Below are positions 63,485-64,000 of a DNA stretch of 64,000 nucleotides, piece after piece. Position 1 is the stretch's first letter. Every line of letters begins with the position of its first letter. The notes beneath the pieces are model-generated. The model did not search any database and was not told where the DNA came from. It was given only the letters and a program-made list of their open reading frames with translations. Both the position numbers and the translations under genes were made by a program. The stretch comes from Mariprofundus sp. EBB-1 (lineage in GTDB: Bacteria; Pseudomonadota; Zetaproteobacteria; Mariprofundales; Mariprofundaceae), in the NCBI RefSeq assembly GCF_003665155.1, contig NZ_RCFQ01000008.1:33296-97295 (forward strand). Reading direction: 5' to 3'.

Positions 63485-63879
63485 GGGCGTATATTACAAA
63501 CAAATATGCTGAAGCATAGCTTACCCGGATTATTCATAAATACTGTTGAGCGCTTACTTGTTCCTTTATTCGCACCAAATCCTTCATCAGTCGTCGGCAT
63601 CCTTGCCTCACGCCACTGCGTGGCGACTTTTTACCGTCCTATGATCCTGTGGAATGGAGGCTTTTGCGAGCAGTGTTTGATAGGAGACTATAAAATAATG
63701 TCATTGTGTGTGAAGTATTTCACACATGTTTTAAGCTGTATGGCGTATAGTCCGCGATGATTGGAAAAATCAGTGTTAAAGCGCTTGGATTTATTAGTAA
63801 ATGACGGAATAATCTGAATAGATTAATGCTTTATCAACAGATGCTGTAAAGCCCAATACAATCAACTTTAGGAGAGAAA
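63485..63879. other. Gene-free stretch before the last gene
   Basis: About 395 bases. It holds a small terminator-like hairpin at 63611-63630 (CGCCAC, TGC, GTGGCG, then ACTTTTT) and a CRP/FNR-type palindrome at 63707-63726. An 84-codon plus-strand frame (63506-63760) passes through both and has no ribosome site, so I treat it as non-coding. Confidence 0.6.
63707..63726. promoter_or_regulatory. CRP/FNR-type binding site
   Basis: TGTGTGAA, GTAT, TTCACACA is a perfect 8-4-8 palindrome that contains TGTGA-N6-TCACA, the exact CRP consensus half-sites. It is 154 bases upstream of the gene starting at 63880. FNR-type proteins prefer TTGAT-N4-ATCAA, so CRP is the closer match. Confidence 0.65.
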
Positions 63880-64000
63880 ATGAAATTTATTATAATAATG
63901 TTCAGCTTGTTTGCATTTGCCATTCCAGCCTCTAGTGCAGGTTTTTTTAGCAGTGTGGAATCGCGTGCGGATGCGATGAATGAACAATTAGGTGATAAAA
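63880..64000 (+). CDS. Secreted protein, N-terminal fragment (partial)
   Basis: The ATG at 63880 follows AGGAGAG 5 bases upstream. The signal peptide is MKFIIIMFSLFAFAIPASSA, cut before GFFSSVES. The frame stays open to the window end (40 residues visible). A short helical region (SRADAMNEQLGDK) follows, and no family can be assigned. It is the likely target of the CRP-type site upstream. Confidence 0.75.
   Translation, partial: MKFIIIMFSLFAFAIPASSAGFFSSVESRADAMNEQLGDK

Noticed and set aside
63506..63760. 84-codon plus-strand frame before the last gene
   Set aside because: No ribosome site, unusual composition, and it passes through a hairpin and a CRP-type palindrome; treated as non-coding.

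Overview
The window is a gene-dense bacterial chromosome segment (medium GC by eye, short intergenic gaps, many ATGA/GTGA stop-start overlaps). It reads as the core genome of a Gram-negative, free-living proteobacterium: it has an LPS-export lipoprotein (LptE), a FadL-type outer-membrane channel, a DegQ-type periplasmic protease, RseC, RpoH, CsrA, a Fur-family regulator, and adenylylation-controlled glutamine synthetase with GlnE. TrmFO, an [Fe-S] APS reductase, the leuS-lptE-holA order and the mix of small proteins remind me of Zetaproteobacteria (Mariprofundus-like). That placement is an inference, since no rRNA gene is present. I see no tRNA, rRNA, CRISPR array, transposase or prophage.

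Layout. 1-2.6 kb: end of gltX, cysS, cysH. 2.6-8.3 kb (minus): a small conserved protein, then the unit leuS-lptE-holA-bioA. 8.4-18.9 kb is the most unusual region: a FadL-family channel overlapping a hybrid histidine kinase, a convergent NarL/LuxR response regulator, a very large calcium-binding lipoprotein (cadherin-like domains, thrombospondin-3 blocks, and a region resembling binary toxin B / anthrax protective antigen), a PKD-like lipoprotein and a SpoIIAA-like protein. 19-26 kb (minus): rpoH, then rseC-degQ-grx-tlpA-ligA (envelope quality control and redox), plus nrtS and mgtC. 26.3-32.5 kb: a cassette of FMN glutamate-synthase-like protein, aldehyde dehydrogenase, acetolactate-synthase-like enzyme and glutathione-reductase-like enzyme. 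32.9-38.4 kb: glnA, an HPP membrane protein and glnE. 38.5-44.4 kb: EF-hand protein, recG, csrA, fur, proS, a lytic transglycosylase. 44.5-46.6 kb (minus): argD-argF. 46.7-52.7 kb: trpF-trpB-trpA, an MBL-fold phosphodiesterase-like gene, accD, folC, a receiver protein. 52.7-55.8 kb (minus): ilvB-ilvN and a SIMPL protein. 56-59.2 kb: small accessory genes, including a 31-residue membrane peptide, a DUF2934 protein and a vapBC pair. 59.4-64 kb: nfo, trmFO, a TSUP permease with a small partner, and the start of a secreted protein.

Working together: nitrogen assimilation is well represented (glnA with its adenylylation tyrosine, glnE, and two putative nitrate/nitrite channels, NrtS and HPP), as are sulfur assimilation (cysS, cysH), branched-chain amino acid, tryptophan, arginine, biotin, folate and fatty-acid synthesis. 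Regulatory signals visible in the DNA include a perfect 8-1-8 Fur-type palindrome on the fur start codon, a dual sigma70/sigma32-like promoter for rpoH, AGGTC direct repeats between the response regulator and the giant lipoprotein, a vapBC operator-like palindrome, and a perfect TGTGA-N6-TCACA CRP/FNR-type site near the right end.

Scattered through the intergenic spaces is a repeat system of two related cores: an ACCGCAAAG/ACGCAGAG-type core, often in inverted pairs bracketing about 80-215 bp, and a second core with a GATCAGGTGAAT segment and a GAGAGTACCC-like end. Copies occur near 1.7, 12.1, 20.0-20.3, 29.3-29.4, 55.9-56.0, 60.4 and 62.2-62.4 kb. This repeat system and the giant protective-antigen-like lipoprotein with its two-component neighbours are the leads I rank highest.
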